A stretch of 64,000 nucleotides of DNA from Hydractinia symbiolongicarpus (taxonomy: Eukaryota > Cnidaria > Hydrozoa > Anthoathecata > Hydractiniidae), in the NCBI RefSeq assembly GCF_029227915.1, contig NC_079879.1:32556501-32620500 (forward strand), given 5' to 3'. This document shows, piece after piece, positions 50,976 through 62,744 of the stretch. The first letter of the stretch is position 1. Every line of letters begins with the position of its first letter. The position numbers were made by a program, and so were the translations under genes. Below the pieces are notes generated by a model. The model did no database searches and was not told where the DNA came from. It saw nothing but the letters and a program-made list of their open reading frames with translations.

Positions 50976-52670
50976 CAGAAATAACATTCTTCTTAATTTG
51001 ACATGATTGCTGTAACTCAGCGATAACAATGGCCGCTGTGATAGCGCTTTATGTAAAAGTGTAGATGAATAAGTCATTTTTTACTGTGGGACAAATCCTA
51101 GCCGTTAGCGCGCGCTGACGAAATAGGATCAGCTTCAAAAGCTAAATTTCATTGACTTACTAACGGTGTCAGTTCGTTTCACTTACAACGGTTGCGTCAC
51201 CTATTCGTACCAACATGTACTTAGCGATATTTTTCTGACATTACTCGTTTGCATCGCTTTTAACAGTTAAACGATTGACTGTGTGACTTAATTGAACTGA
51301 TTTTGGACTTTGACCTTGTATATGTGATAATGGGACAATTGGATCCCAAGAATTAACATTCTTCTTAATTTGACATGATTGCTCGACTTCGGCTATTACA
51401 CTGGGCTCTGTGGTGGTGCTTTATTTAAAAGTGTAGATAAATAAGTCAGTTTTAACTGTGGGACCAATCCTAGCCGTTAGCGCGCGCTGAAGAAATAGAG
51501 AAAGTTTCAAAAACTACATTTCATTGACTTTCTAACGGTATCAGTCCGTTTGTGTTACAACGGTTGCGTCACATATTCGTACCAACATGTATTTAGCGAT
51601 ACGTTTCTGATGTTACTAGGTTGCATCGCTTTTAACGATGGAACGATTGACTATTGGACTTAATTGAACTAATTTTAGACTTTGAACTTATAAATGTGAT
51701 AAATGAAACAATTGGATCCCCAGAAGTAACATTCTTCTTAATTTTACATGATTGCTAAAACTCAGTGATTACACTGGGCGCTGTGGTAGCGCTTTACTTA
51801 AAAATGTAAATAAAAAAGTCATTTTTTACTGTGGGACCAATACTAACCGTTAGCGCGCGCTGAAGAAATAGAGAAAGTTTCGAAAACTACATTTCATTGA
51901 CTTTCTAACGGTATCAGTCCGTTTGAGTTACAACGGTTGCGTCAAATCTTCGTACCAACATGTATTTAGCGATATGTTTCTGATGTTACTAGGTTGCATC
52001 GCTTTTCACGGTGGAACGATTGACTATGGGACTTAATTGAACTGATTTTAGACTTTAAACTTATAAATGTGATAAATGAGACAATTGGACCCCCAGAAAT
52101 AACATTCTTCTTAATTTGACATGTTTGCTGTATCTCAGCGATTACACTAGTCGGGGTGATAGCGCTATATTTAAAAGTGTAGATGAATAAGTCATTTTTT
52201 ACTGTGGGACAAATCCTAGCCGTTAGCGCGCGCTGACGAAGTAGAATCAGTTTCGAAAACTACATTTCATTGACTTTCTAACGGTAACAGTCCGTTTGAG
52301 TTACAACGGTGTGCGTCACATATTCGTACCAACAGGTGTTTAACGATATGTTTCTGATATTACTAGGTTCCATCGCTTTTAACAGTGAAACGATTGACTG
52401 TGTGTCTTAATTGAACTGATTTTAGACTTCAATCTTATAAGTGTGATAAATGAGACAATTGGACCCCAAGAAATAATATTCTTCTTAATTTGACATGATT
52501 GCTTGACTTCAGCTATTACACTGGGCTCTGTGGTGATGCTTTATTTAAAAGTGTAGATAAATAAGTCAGTTTAACTGTGGGACCAATCCTAGCCGTTAGG
52601 GCGCGCTGAAGAAATAGAGAAAGTTTCAAAAACTACATTTCATTGACTTTCTAACGGTATCAGTCCGTTT
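50975..52670. repeat. Segment repeated at +2,984 (8 monomers), copy 1
   Basis: D monomers return here after an absence of 38 kb. Markers shared with copy 2 are gctttatgtaaaag, tgtatatgtgataatggg, atttttctgacattactcg, attttacatgattgctaaaactcag and the A/E hybrid. The right edge is in the tail near 52,670, where gtttcacc replaces gtttgag. Confidence 0.85.
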
Positions 52671-53958
52671 CACCTACAACGGTTGCGTCACCTATTTGTA
52701 CCAACATGTATTTAGCGATACGTTTCTGATGTTACTAGGTTGCATCGCTTTTAACGGTGGAACGATTGACTATGGGACTTAATTGAACTGATTATGGACT
52801 TTGACCTTGTTAATGTGATAAATGAGCCAATTCGACTCCAAGAAATAACATTCTTCTTAATTTGACATGATTGCTGTAACTCAACGATAACAATGGCCGC
52901 TGTGATAGCGCTTTATTTAAAAGTGTAGATGAATAAGTCATCTTTTACTGTGGGACAAATCCTAGCCGTTAGCACGCGCTGACGAAATAGGATCAGCTTC
53001 AAAAGCTACATTTCTTTGACTTACTAACGGTGTCAGTTCGTTTCACTTACAACGGTTGTGTCACATATTCGTACCAACATGCATTTAGCGATACGTTTCT
53101 GATGTTACTAAGTTGTATCGCTTTTAACGGTGGAACGATTGACTATTGGACTTAATTGAACTGATTTTAGACTTTGAACTTATAAATGTGATAAGTGAAA
53201 CAATTGGATCCCCAGAAGTAACATTCTTCTTAATTTGACATGATTGCTCGATTTCAGCTATCACACTGGGCGCTGTGGTAGCGCTTTATTTAAAAGTGTA
53301 GATGAATAAGTCATCTTTTACTGTGGGACAATTCCTAGCCGTTAGCACGCGCTGACGAAATAGTATCAGCTTCAAAAGCTACATTTCAGTGACTTACTAA
53401 CGGTGTCAGTCCGTTTCACTTACAACGGTTGCGTCAACTATTCGTACCAACATGTACTTAGCGATATTTTTCTGACATTACTAGTTTTGCATCGCTTTTA
53501 ACAGTTAAACGATTGACTGTGTGACTTAATTGAACTGATTTTGGACTTTAAGCTTATAAATGTGATAAATGAGCCAATTCGACTCCAAGAAATAACATTC
53601 TTCTTAATTTGACATGATTGCTGTAACTCAGCGGTTACACTAGTCGGTGTGATAGCGCTTTATTTAAAAGTGTAGATGAATAAGTCATTTTTTACTGTGG
53701 GACCAATCCTAGCCGTTAGCGCGCGCTAACGAAGTAGAATCAGTTTCATAAACTACATCTCATTGACTTACTAACGGTATCAGTCCGTTTCACCTACAAC
53801 GGTTGCGTCACCTATTTGTACCAACATGTATTTAGCCATATGTTTCTGATATTACGAGGTTGCATTGCTTTTTACGGTGAAACGATTGACTGTGGGACAT
53901 AATTGAACTGATTTTGGACTTTGACCTCGTTAATGTGAGAAATGAGCCAATTCGACTC
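52671..53958. repeat. D-rich mosaic monomers
   Basis: Starts at 52,685, 53,058, 53,431 and 53,805. The first is an A-left, D-right hybrid; the second is A-left with a D-like right end carrying tagtatcagcttcaaaagct. The monomer at 53,431 contains the perfect 18-bp palindrome. I see no close copy of this stretch in the window. Confidence 0.75.
53714..53731. other. 18-bp perfect palindrome, third copy
   Basis: The same 18-bp dyad in a D-like monomer of the right-hand domain, about 50 kb from the other two copies. It shows that this variant is shared between both flanks of the window. Confidence 0.9.
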
Positions 53959-55654
53959 CAAGAAATAACATTCTTCTTAATTTGACATGATTGCTGTAAC
54001 TCAGCGATAACAATGGCCGCTGTGATAGCGCTTTATGTAAAAGTGTAGATGAATAAGTCATTTTTTACTGTGGGACAAATCCTAGCCGTTAGCGCGCGCT
54101 GACGAAATAGGATCAGCTTCAAAAGCTACATTTCATTGACTTACTAACGGTGTCAGTTCGTTTCACTTACAACGGTTGCGTCACCTATTCGTACCAACAT
54201 GTACTTAGCGATATTTTTCTGACATTACTCGTTTGCATCGCTTTTAACAGTTAAACGATTGAGTGTGTGACTTAAATGAACTGATTTTGGACTTTGACCT
54301 TGTATATGTGATAATGGGACAATTGGATCCCAAGAATTAACATTCTTCTTAATTTGACATGATTGCTCGACTTCGGCTATTACACTGGGCTCTGTGGTGG
54401 TGCTTTATTTAAAAGTGTAGATAAATAAGTCAGTTTTAACTGTGGGACCAATCCTAGCCGTTAGCGCGCGCTGAAGAAATAGAGAAAGTTTCAAAAACTA
54501 CATTTCATTGACTTTCTAACGGTATCAGTCCGTTTGTGTTACAACGGCTGCGTCACATATTCGTACCAACATGTACTTAGCGATACGTTTCTGATGTTAC
54601 TAGGCTGCATCGCTTTTAACGATGGAACGATTGACTATTGGACTTAATTGAACTAATTTTAGACTTTGAACTTATAAATGTGATAAATGAAACAATTGGA
54701 TCCCCAGAAGTAACATTCTTCTTAATTTTACATGATTGCTAAAACTCAGTGATTACACTGGGCGCTGTGGTAGCGCTTTACTTAAAAATGTAGATAAAAA
54801 AGTCATTTTTTACTGTGGGACCAATCCTAACCGTTAGCGCGCGCTGAAGAAATAGAGAAAGTTTCGAAAACTACATTTCATTGACTTTCTAACGGTATCA
54901 GTCCGTTTGAGTTACAACGGTTGCGTCAAATCTTCGTACCAACATGTATTTAGCGATATGTTTCTGATGTTACTAGGTTGCATCGCTTTTCACGGTGGAA
55001 CGATTGACTATGGGACTTAATTGAACTGATTTTAGACTTTAAACTTATAAATGTGATAAATGAGACAATTGGACCCCCAGAAATAACATTCTTCTTAATT
55101 TGACATGTTTGCTGTATCTCAGCGATTACACTAGTCGGTGTGATAGCGCTATATTTAAAAGTGTAGATGAATAAGTCATTTTTTACTGTGGGACAAATCC
55201 TAGCCGTTAGCGCGCGCTGACGAAGTAGAATCAGTTTCGAAAACTACATTTCATTGACTTTCTAACGGTAACAGTCCGTTTGAGTTACAACGGTGTGCGT
55301 CACATATTCGTACCAACAGGTGTTTAACGATATGTTTCTGATATTACTAGGTTCCATCGCTTTTAACAGTGAAACGATTGACTGTGTGTCTTAATTGAAC
55401 TGATTTTAGACTTCAAACTTATAAGTGTGATAAATGAGACAATTGGACCCCAAGAAATAATATTCTTCTTAATTTGACATGATTGCTTGACTTCAGCTAT
55501 TACACTGGGCTCTGTGGTGATGCTTTATTTAAAAGTGTAGATAAATAAGTCAGTTTAACTGTGGGACCAATCCTAGCCGTATGGGCGCGCTGAAGAAATA
55601 GAGAAAGTTTCAAAAACTACATTTCATTGACTTTCTAACGGTATCAGTCCGTTT
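53959..55654. repeat. Segment repeated at +2,984, copy 2
   Basis: It matches 50,975-52,670, with starts at 54,178, 54,550, 54,923 and 55,297. There are small differences, for example ctagtcggtgtg here against ctagtcggggtg near 52,148, and acggctgcgtca at 54,541. Confidence 0.85.
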
Positions 55655-56262
55655 GAGTTACAACGGTTGCGTCACATATTCGTACCAACATGTATTTAGC
55701 GATACGTTTCTGATGTTACTAGGTTGCATCGCTTTTAACGGTGGAACGATTGACTATTGGACTTAATTGAACTGATTTTAGACTTTGAACTTATAAATGT
55801 GATAAATGAAACAATTGGATCCCCAGAAGTAACATTCTCCTTAATTTGACATGATTGCTCGACTTCAGCTTTCACACTGGGCGCTGTGGTAGCGCTTTAC
55901 TTAAAAATGTAGATAAATAACTCATTTTTTACTGTGGCACCAATCCTAACCGTTAGCGCGCGCTGAAGAAATAGAGAAAGTTTTAAAAAATACATTTCAT
56001 TGACTTTCTAACGGTATCAGTCCGTTTGAGTTACAACGGTGGCGTCACATATTCGTCTCAACTTGTATTTAGCGATATGTTTCTGATGTTACTAGGTTGC
56101 ATCACTTTTAACGGTGGAGCGAGTGACTACGGGACTTAATTGAACTGATTTCAGACTTTAAAATTATAAATGTGATAAATGAGAAAAATGGACCCCCAGA
56201 AATAACATTCTTCTTAATTTGACATGATTCCTCGAACTCAGCGATTACACTGGGCGCTGTGG
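55070..56262. repeat. Segment repeated at +2,241 (6 monomers), copy 1
   Basis: E half, taagtgtg monomer, A monomer with cattctcc and ataactc, and the tcgtctcaacttg monomer (55,297, 55,669, 56,042). It is followed at 57,311-58,503 by its copy. Confidence 0.8.
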
Positions 56263-57310
56263 TGGTGCTACATTTAAAAGTGTAGATGAATAAGTCATTT
56301 TTTACTGTGGGACAAATCCTAGCCGTTAGCGCGCGCTGACGAAGTAGAATCAGTTTCGAAAACTGCATTTCATTGACTTTCTAACGTTAACAGTCCGTTT
56401 GAGTTACAACGGTGTGCGTCACATATTCGTGCCAACAGGTGTTTAGCGATATGTTTCTGATATTACTAGGTTCCATCGCTTTTAACGGTGGAACGATTGA
56501 CTACGGGACTTAATTGAACTGATTTCAGACTTTAAAATTATAAATGTGATAGATGAGAAAATTGGACTCCCAGAAATAACATTCTTCTTAATTTGACATG
56601 ATTCCTCGAACTCAGCGATTACACTGGGCGCTGTGGTGGTGCTATATTTAAAAGTGTAGATGAATAAGTCAGTTTTAACTGTGCGCCCAATCCTAGCCGG
56701 TAGCGCGCGCTGAAGAAATAGAGAAAGTTTCGAACACTACATTTCTTTGACTTTCTAACGGTTTCTGTCCGTTTGAGTTACAACGGTTTGCGTCACATAT
56801 TCGTATCAACATGTGTTTAGCGATATATTTCTGATATTACTAGGTTCCATCGCTTTTAACAGAGAAACGATTGACTGTGTGACTTAATTGAACTGATTTT
56901 AGACTTCATACTTATAAATGTGATAAGTGAGACAATTGGATCCCAAGAAATAACATTCTTCTTAATTTGACATGATTGCTCGACTTCGGTTATTACACTG
57001 GGCTCTGTGGTGGTGCTTTATTTAAAAGTGTAGATAAATAAGTCAGTTTTAACTGTGGGACCAATCCTAGCCATTAGCGCGCGCTGAAGAATTAGAGAAA
57101 GTTTCAAAAACTACATTTCATTGACTTTCTAACGGTATCAGTCTGTTTGAGTTACAACGGGTTGCGTCACATCTTCGTACCAACATGTGTTTAGCGATAT
57201 GTTTCTGATATTACTAGGTTCCATTCCATTTAACAGTGAAACGATTGACTGTGTGACTTAATTGAACTGATTTTAGACTTTGAACTTATAAATGTGATAA
57301 ATGAAACAAT
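56263..57310. repeat. C/B/A monomers related to the 7-mer
   Basis: Starts at 56,416, 56,790 and 57,164. A gattcctcgaactc hybrid switches near 56,670 to a gtgcgcccaatcc right end, followed by a gatatatttctg/agagaaacg B monomer like 38,870 and 41,485. Confidence 0.75.
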
Positions 57311-58503
57311 TGGACCCCCAGAAATAACATTCTTCTTAATTTGACATGTTTGCTGTATCTCAGCGATTACACTAGTCGGTGTGATAGCGCTATATTTAAA
57401 AGTGTAGATGAATAAGTCATTTTTTACTGTGGGACAAATCCTAGCCGTTAGCGCGCGCTGACGAAATAGAATCAGTTTCGAAAACTACATTTCATTGACT
57501 TTCTAACGGTAACAGTCCGTTTGAGTTACAACGGTGTGCGTCACATATTCGTACCAACAGGTGTTTAACGATATGTTTCTGATATTACTAGATTCCATCG
57601 CTTTTAACAGTGAAACGATTGACTGTGTGTCTTAATTGAACTGATTTTAGACTTCAAACTTATAAGTGTGATAAATGAGACAATTGGACCCCAAGAAATA
57701 ATATTCTTCTTAATTTGACATGATTGCTTGACTTCAGCTATTACACTGGGCTCTGTGGTGATGCTTTATTTAAAAGTGTAGATAAATAAGTCAGTTTAAC
57801 TGTGGGACCAATCCTAGCCGTTAGGGCGCGCTGAAGAAATAGAGAAAGTTTCAAAAACTACATTTCATTGACATTCTAACGGTATCAGTCCGTTTGAGTT
57901 ACAACGGTTGCGTCACATATTCGTACCAACATGTATTTAGCGATACGTTTCTGATGTTACTAGGTTGCATCGCTTTTAACGGTGGAACGATTGACTATTG
58001 GACTTAATTGAACTGATTTTAGACTTTGAACTTATAAATGTGATAAATGAAACAATTGGATCCCCAGAAGTAACATTCTCCTTAATTTGACATGATTGCT
58101 CGACTTCAGCTTTCACACTGGGCGCTGTGGTAGCGCCTTACTTAAAAATGTAGATAAATAACTCATTTTTTACTGTGGCACCAATCCTAACCGTTAGCGC
58201 GCGCTGAAGAAATAGAGAAAGTTTTAAAAAATACATTTCATTGACTTTGTAACGGTATCAGTCCGTTTGAGTTACAACGGTGGCGTCACATATTCGTCTC
58301 AACTTGTATTTAGCGATATGTTTCTGATGTTACTAGGTTGCATCGCTTTTAACGGTGGAACGATTGACTACGGGACTTAATTGAACTGATTTCAGACTTT
58401 AAAATTATAAATGTGATAAATGAGAAAATTGGACCCCCAGAAATAACATTCTTCTTAATTTGACATGATTCCTCGAACTCAGCGATTACACTGGGCGCTG
58501 TGG
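57311..58503. repeat. Segment repeated at +2,241, copy 2
   Basis: It matches 55,070-56,262, and its interior also matches 49,843-50,975 at 7,462 bp. The match ends where ggtggtgctac is replaced by ggtagcgctttac. Confidence 0.8.
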
Positions 58504-59820
58504 TAGCGCTTTACTTAAAAATGAAGATAAATAAGTCATATTTTACTGTGGGACAAATCCTAGCCGTTAACGCGCGCTGACGAAGTAGAATCAGTTTCGA
58601 AAACTGCATTTCATTGACTTTCTAACGTTAACAGTCCGTTTGAGTTACAACGGTGTGCGTCACATATTCGTGCCAACAGGTGTTTAGCGATATGTTTCTG
58701 ATGTTACTAGGTTGCCTCGCTCTTAACGGTGGAACGATTGACTGTGTGACTTAATTGAACTGATTTTAGACTTTGAACTTATAAATGTGATAAATGAAAC
58801 AATTGGATCCACAGAAGTAACATTCTTCTTAATTTGACATGATTGCTCGACTTCAGCTTTCACACTGGGCGCTGTGGTAGCGCTTTACTTAAAGATGTAT
58901 ATAAATAAGTCATTTTTTACTGTGGGACCAATCCTAACCGTTAGCGCGCGCTGAAGAAATAGAGAAAGTTTCGAAAACTACATTTCATTGACTTTCTAAC
59001 GGTATCAGTCCGTTTGAGTTACAACGGGTTGCGTCACATCTTCGTAACAACATGTGTTTAGCGATATGATTCTGATATTACTAGGTTCCATTGCATTTAA
59101 CAGTGAAACGATTGACTGTGTGACTTAATTGAACTGATTTTAGACTTCGAACTTATAAGTGTGATAAATGAGACAATTGGACCCCAAGAAATAATATTCT
59201 TCTTAATTTGACATGATTGCTTGATTTCAGCTATTACACTGGGCTCTGTGGTGATGCTTTATTTAAAAGTGTAGATAAATAAGTCAGTTTAACTGTGGGA
59301 CCAATCCTAGCCGTTAGGGCGCGCTGAAGAAATAGAGAAAGTTTCAAAAACTACATTTCATTGACTTTCTAACGGTATCAGTCCGTTTGAGTTACAACGG
59401 TTGCGTCACATATTCGTACCAACATGTATTTAGCGATACGTTTCTGATGTTACTAGGTTGCATCGCTTTTAACGGTGGAACGATTGACTATTGGACTTAA
59501 TTGAACTGATTTTAGACTTTGCACTTATAAATGTGATAAATGAAACAATTGGATCCCCAGAAGTAACATTCTCCTTAATTTGACATGATTGCTCGACTTC
59601 AGCTTTCACACTGGGCGCTGTGGTAGCGCTTTACTTAAAAATGTAGATAAATAACTCATTTTTTACTGTGGCACCAATCCTAACCGTTAGCGCGCGCTGA
59701 AGAAATAGAGAAAGTTTTAAAAAATACATTTCATTGACTTTATAACGGTATCAGTCCGTTTGAGTTACAACGGTGGCGTCACATATTCGTCTCAACTTGT
59801 ATTTAGCGATATGTTTCTGA
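58504..59820. repeat. Mosaic with a third copy of the taagtgtg module
   Basis: Starts at 58,657, 59,031, 59,403 and 59,776. From about 59,150 to 59,820 it matches 57,657-58,327 at an offset of 1,493 bp (four monomers), including gttagggcgcgctg and cattctcc. Confidence 0.78.
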
Positions 59821-61353
59821 TATTACTAGGTTGCATCGCTCTGAACGGTGAAACGATTGACTGTGGGACTTAATCGAACTGATTTTGGACTTTGACCTCG
59901 TTAATGTGATAAATGAGCCAATTCGACTCCAAGAAATAACATTCTTCTTAATTTGACATGATTGCTGTAACTCAGCGATAACAATGGCCGCTGTGATAGC
60001 GCTTTATTTAAAAGTGTAGATGAGTAAGTCATTTTTTACTGTGGGACAAATCCTAGCCGTTAGCGCGCGCTGACGAAGTAGAATCAGTTTCAAAAACAAA
60101 ATCTCATTGACTTACTAACGGTATCAGTCCGTTTCACCTACAACGGTTGCGTCACCTATTTGTACCAACATGTATTTAGCCATATGTTTCTGATATTACG
60201 AGGTTGCATTGCTTTTTACGGTGCAACGATTGACTGTGGGACATAATTGAACTGATTTTGGACTTTGACCTCGTTAATGTGATAAATGAGCCAATTCGAC
60301 TCCAAGAAATAACATTCTTCTTAATTTGACATGATTGCTGTAACTCAGCGATAACAATGGCCGCTGTGATAGCGCTTTATTTAAAAGTGTAGATGAATAA
60401 GTCATCACTTACTGTGGGACAAATTCTAGCCGTTAGCGCGCGCTGACGAAATAGGATCAGCTTCAAAAGCTACATTTCATTGACTTACTAACGGTGTCAG
60501 TTCGTTTCACTTACAACGGTTGCGTCACCTATTCGTACCAACATGTACTTAGCGATATTTTTCTGACATTACTCGTTTGCATCGCTTTTAACAGTTAAAC
60601 GATTGACTGTGTGACTTAATTGAACTGATTTTGGACTTTGACCTTGTATATGTGATAATGGGACAATTGGATCCCAAGAATTAACATTCTTCTCAATTTG
60701 ACATGATTGCTCGACTTCGGCTATTACACTGGGCTCTGTGGTGGTGCTTTATTTAAAAGTGTAGATAAATAAGTCAGTTTTAACTGTGGGACAAATCCTA
60801 GCCGTTAGCGCGCGCTGAAGAAATAGAGAAAGTTTCAAAAACTACATTTCATTGACTTTCTAACGGTATCAGTCCGTTTGTGTTACAACGGTTGCGTCAC
60901 ATATTCGTACCAACATGTATTTAGCGATACGTTTCTGATGTTACTAGGTTGCATCGCTTTTAACGGTGGAACGATTGACTGAACTGATTTTAGACTTTGA
61001 ACTTATAAATTTGATAAATGAAACAATTGGATCTCCAGAAGTAACATTCTTCTTAATTTTACATGATTGCTCGAACTCAGCGATTACACTGGGCGCTGTG
61101 GTAGCGCTTTACTTAAAAATGTAGATAAATAAGTTATTTTTTACTGTCGGACATATCCTAGCCGTTAGCGAGCGCTGACGAAGTAGAATCAGTTTCAAAA
61201 ACTACATCTCATTGACTTACTAACGGTATCAGTCCGTTTCACCTACAACGGTTGCGTCACCTATTTGTACCAACATGTATTTAGCGATATGTTTCTGATA
61301 TTACGAGGTTGCATTGCTTTTAACGGTGAAACGATTGACTGTGGGACTTAATT
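59821..61353. repeat. Right-hand D/B/A domain
   Basis: Starts at 60,149, 60,522, 60,894 and 61,254. D monomers with cctcgttaatg and gtttcacctacaacgg alternate with B- and A-type ones. The monomer 60,894-61,253 is 360 bp: 13 bases are missing directly after gattgact at 60,980. The composition resembles the left end of the window. Confidence 0.8.
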
Positions 61354-62000
61354 GAACTGATTTTGGACTTTGACCTCGTTAATGTGATAAATGAGCCAAT
61401 TCGACTCCAAGAAATAAAATTCTACTTAATTTGACATGATTGCTGTAACTCAGCGATAACAATGGCCGCTGTGATAGCGCTTTATTTAAAAGTGTAGATG
61501 AATAAGTCATCTCTTACTGTGGGACAAATTCTAGCCGTTAGCGCGCTGACGAAATAGGATCAGCTTCAAAAGCTACATTTCATTGACTTACTAACGGTGT
61601 CAGTCCGTTTCACTTACAACGGTTGCGTCACCTATTCGTACCAACATGTACTTAGCGATATGTTTCTGACATTACTCGTTTGCATCGCTTTTATCAGTTA
61701 AACGATTGACTGTGTGACTTAATTGAACTGATTTTGGACTTTGACCTTATATTTGTGATAAATGAGACAATTGGATCCCAAGAAATAACATTCTTCTTAA
61801 TTTGACATGATTGCTCGACTTCGGCTATTACACTGGGCTCTGTGGTGGTGCTTTATTTAAAAGTGTAGATAAATAAGTCAGTTTTAACTGTGGGACCAAT
61901 CCTAGCCGTTAGCGCGCGCCGAAGAAATAGAGAAAGTTTCAAAAACTACATTTCATTGACTTTCTAACGGTATCAGTCCGTTTGTGTTACAACGGTTGCG
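61354..62000. repeat. D/B dimer segment, copy 1 (offset 744)
   Basis: It shares ataaaattctact (61,415 and 62,159), the shortened gttagcgcgctgacg, cttttatcagttaaacg and gcgccgaagaaatag with the copy at 62,098. The two short GC cores explain the 744-bp spacing where 746 would be expected. Confidence 0.85.
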
Positions 62001-62097
62001 TCAACTAATCGTACCAACATGTACTTAGCGATATTTTTCTGACATTACTAGTTTGCATCGCTTTTAACAGTTAAACGATTGACTGTGTGACTTAATT

Positions 62098-62744
62098 GAA
62101 CTGATTTTGGACTTTGACCTCGTTAATGTGATAAATGAGCCAATTCGACTCCAAGAAATAAAATTCTACTTAATTTGACATGATTGCTGTAACTCAGCGA
62201 TAACAATGGCCGCTGTGATAGCGCTTTATTTAAAAGTGTAGATGAATAAGTCATCTCTTACTGTGGGAAAAATTCTTGCCGTTAGCGCGCTGACGAAATA
62301 GGATCAGCTTCAAAAGCTACATTTCATTGACTTACTAACGGTGTCAGTCCGTTTCACTTACAACGGTTGCGTCACCTATTCGTACCAACATGTACTTAGC
62401 GATATGTTTCTGACATTACTCGTTTGCATCGCTTTTATCAGTTAAACGATTGACTGTGTGACTTAATTGAACTGATTTTGGACTTTGACCTTATATTTGT
62501 GATAAATGAGACAATTGGATCCCAAGAAATAACATTCTTCTTAATTTGACATGATTGCTCGACTTCGGCTATTACACTGGGCTCTGTGGTGGTGCTTTAT
62601 TTAAAAGTGTAGATAAATAAGTCAGTTTTAACTGTGGGACCAATCCTAGCCGTTAGTGCGCGCCGAAGAAATAGAGAAAGTTTCAAAAACTACATTTCAT
62701 TGACTTTCTAACGGTATCAGTCCGTTTGTGTTACAACGGTTGCG
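62098..62744. repeat. D/B dimer segment, copy 2
   Basis: Two monomers downstream of copy 1 and nearly identical, with scattered changes such as gggaaaaattcttgcc near 62,266. Confidence 0.85.
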
